A DNA stretch of 64,000 bases, taken from the NCBI GenBank assembly GCA_036397875.1, contig DASWIC010000048.1:15757-79756 (forward strand), read 5' to 3'. The notes under the pieces are model-generated. The model was not told where the DNA came from. It was given only the letters and a program-made list of their open reading frames with translations, and made no database searches. The stretch comes from SG8-41 sp036397875 (GTDB taxonomy: Bacteria; Pseudomonadota; Gammaproteobacteria; Burkholderiales; SG8-41). Each line of letters starts with the position of its first letter. Positions within the stretch are counted from its first letter, which is position 1. The position numbers and the translations under genes were made by a program. This document shows positions 63,104 to 64,000 of this stretch, in pieces.

Positions 63104-64000
63104 ATGCCGCGACAAGAATGGGTCGCCGATACGCTGCTGGGACGGTCATCCCACCTGGTGCGGTATTTGGGATCCGGCCTCATTACGCTGCTCTCCATAG
63201 TGATGGTGGCGATTCTGTGGCGCAAACTCGGCGCCATCACCGACCCCGGCCTGCTTCTGCTCTTTACGGTTGCCGCTTCCACCTACCTCGCCGGTGGCAT
63301 GGCCGGAATGCTGAGTGCCGCCATCGTCCTGTTCTGCTCGTTTATCCTGTTTTCGCACCCGCTATACCCGTTCCGCTATTCCGAGCTCGACTGGCGGCAG
63401 ATGATGGTGATCGTGGTCGCCTGTCCCGTGATCGCGCTCATGGTGGGCTCGCTCAAGGAGCAGGTGGACCGCCTCAAGCTGGTTACGCGCGAAGCCGAGG
63501 CGCTGAGGGAGGAGGTACGGCGGGCAGAGGCGGTCAAGGAAGCGCATTTTCTTTGCGAGCAGCGTTTTCGCCTGCTGGCGGACTGCATCACCGATTACGC
63601 CGTTTGCCAGCTCGATGCCGGCGGCGCGGTCAAGCACTGGAACACCGGGGCCGAGCGGCTGCTCGGCTATTCCGCGCCGGAGATCGTGGGCCAGAGCTAC
63701 TCCCGGTTCTTCATTAAGGAGGACATTTTGGCCCGGCACCCGGAGCGCCTGATGGATCAGGCGCGCTTTTCGGGCCGCGCGGGACAGGAGGGATGGCGGA
63801 TACGTAAGGGCGGAGCGCGGCTCCACACCCAGAGCTCGATCATTCCGCTCAGGACCCCCCAGGGCGTGCCTGCGGGCTACCTGATGGTGATCCATGACCT
63901 CACGCGCCTTGAGGAGGCCAACCTCGGCGCGCTTAGGGCCCAGGCCGAGCTCGAGGCGCTGAAGAAGCGTCTGAGCCCGACGGACGACGCTCCCGATTCG
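63104..64000 (+). CDS. Membrane PAS-domain sensor protein, N-terminal part (3' end outside window)
   Basis: The frame stays open to the window edge, giving 299 residues. Four hydrophobic segments in the first 115 residues (about 22-42, 48-63, 66-84, 95-112) resemble the DUF4118-type anchor of KdpD-like sensors; a coiled coil (about 113-140) leads to a PAS domain (about 142-262) with FRLLADCITDYAVCQLDAGG, WNTGAERLLGYSAPEIVGQSYSRFF and a C-terminal VIHDLTRLEEAN linker. The output domain, probably a histidine kinase or a GGDEF/EAL module, is off the end. Preceded by a sigma-54-type promoter. ATG 63104 has only a weak ribosome binding site. Confidence 0.85.
   Translation, partial: MPRQEWVADTLLGRSSHLVRYLGSGLITLLSIVMVAILWRKLGAITDPGLLLLFTVAASTYLAGGMAGMLSAAIVLFCSFILFSHPLYPFRYSELDWRQMMVIVVACPVIALMVGSLKEQVDRLKLVTREAEALREEVRRAEAVKEAHFLCEQRFRLLADCITDYAVCQLDAGGAVKHWNTGAERLLGYSAPEIVGQSYSRFFIKEDILARHPERLMDQARFSGRAGQEGWRIRKGGARLHTQSSIIPLRTPQGVPAGYLMVIHDLTRLEEANLGALRAQAELEALKKRLSPTDDAPDS

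Overview
This is 64 kb of GC-rich bacterial chromosome packed with housekeeping genes. Gene content and order point to a betaproteobacterium: smc-zipA-ligA, the rpsB-to-rnhB envelope block, divergent ppsR/ppsA, pyrG-kdsA-eno-ftsB, and rpoE-rseA-rseB-degP-lepA-lepB-rnc-era-recO-pdxJ-acpS-nagZ. LPS genes (lpxA/B/D, kdsA), bamA and skp show a Gram-negative cell. I cannot name a genus. No prophage, insertion sequence, CRISPR array or plasmid gene was seen. No stretch longer than 300 bases lacks a gene; the largest gaps are about 270 bp (map/rpsB) and about 200 bp (before rpoE and before the last gene).

Layout. 1-8102: end of smc, zipA, ligA, galU, then a purine and methionine salvage pair (hpt, S-methyl-5'-thioinosine phosphorylase) and def. 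8216-11621 (minus): map-glnD. 11892-27046: rpsB-tsf-pyrH-frr-uppS-cdsA-dxr-rseP-bamA-skp-lpxD-fabZ-lpxA-lpxB-rnhB-trmH, linking translation, isoprenoid/undecaprenyl and phospholipid precursors, outer-membrane assembly and lipid A. 27043-30340: ppsR and ppsA, divergent. 30428-35622: pyrG, kdsA, eno, ftsB, folD. 35637-42430: the accessory stretch, with a tiny membrane protein, a 1176-residue flavin/iron-sulfur protein resembling a fused NfnB-NfnA, a class III aminotransferase, and a fused glycine-betaine-type binding protein-permease. 42635-54899: the sigma-E stress module running into lepA, lepB, rnc, era, recO, pdxJ, acpS, nagZ and a cation-efflux gene. 54909-58137: efp (minus), uvrC, pgsA. 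58255-58594: tRNA-Gly, tRNA-Cys, tRNA-Leu. 58619-64000: DUF1178 gene, a broken universal-stress gene, a three-gene acyl-CoA cluster, and a membrane PAS sensor cut by the window end.

The points most worth a second look are: a family of intergenic elements built from 7-nt iterations that often begin in the upstream stop codon (6817, 8103, 34371, 48192); an 85-bp AT-rich island with an inverted repeat inside smc (1117-1201); the fused Nfn-like protein (35970-39500); a sigma-54-type promoter followed by a terminator-like hairpin before the PAS sensor (62983-63080); a lepA leader that is nearly all hairpin; an EF-P with Arg in an atypical loop; and a crotonase-fold protein lacking both catalytic glutamates.
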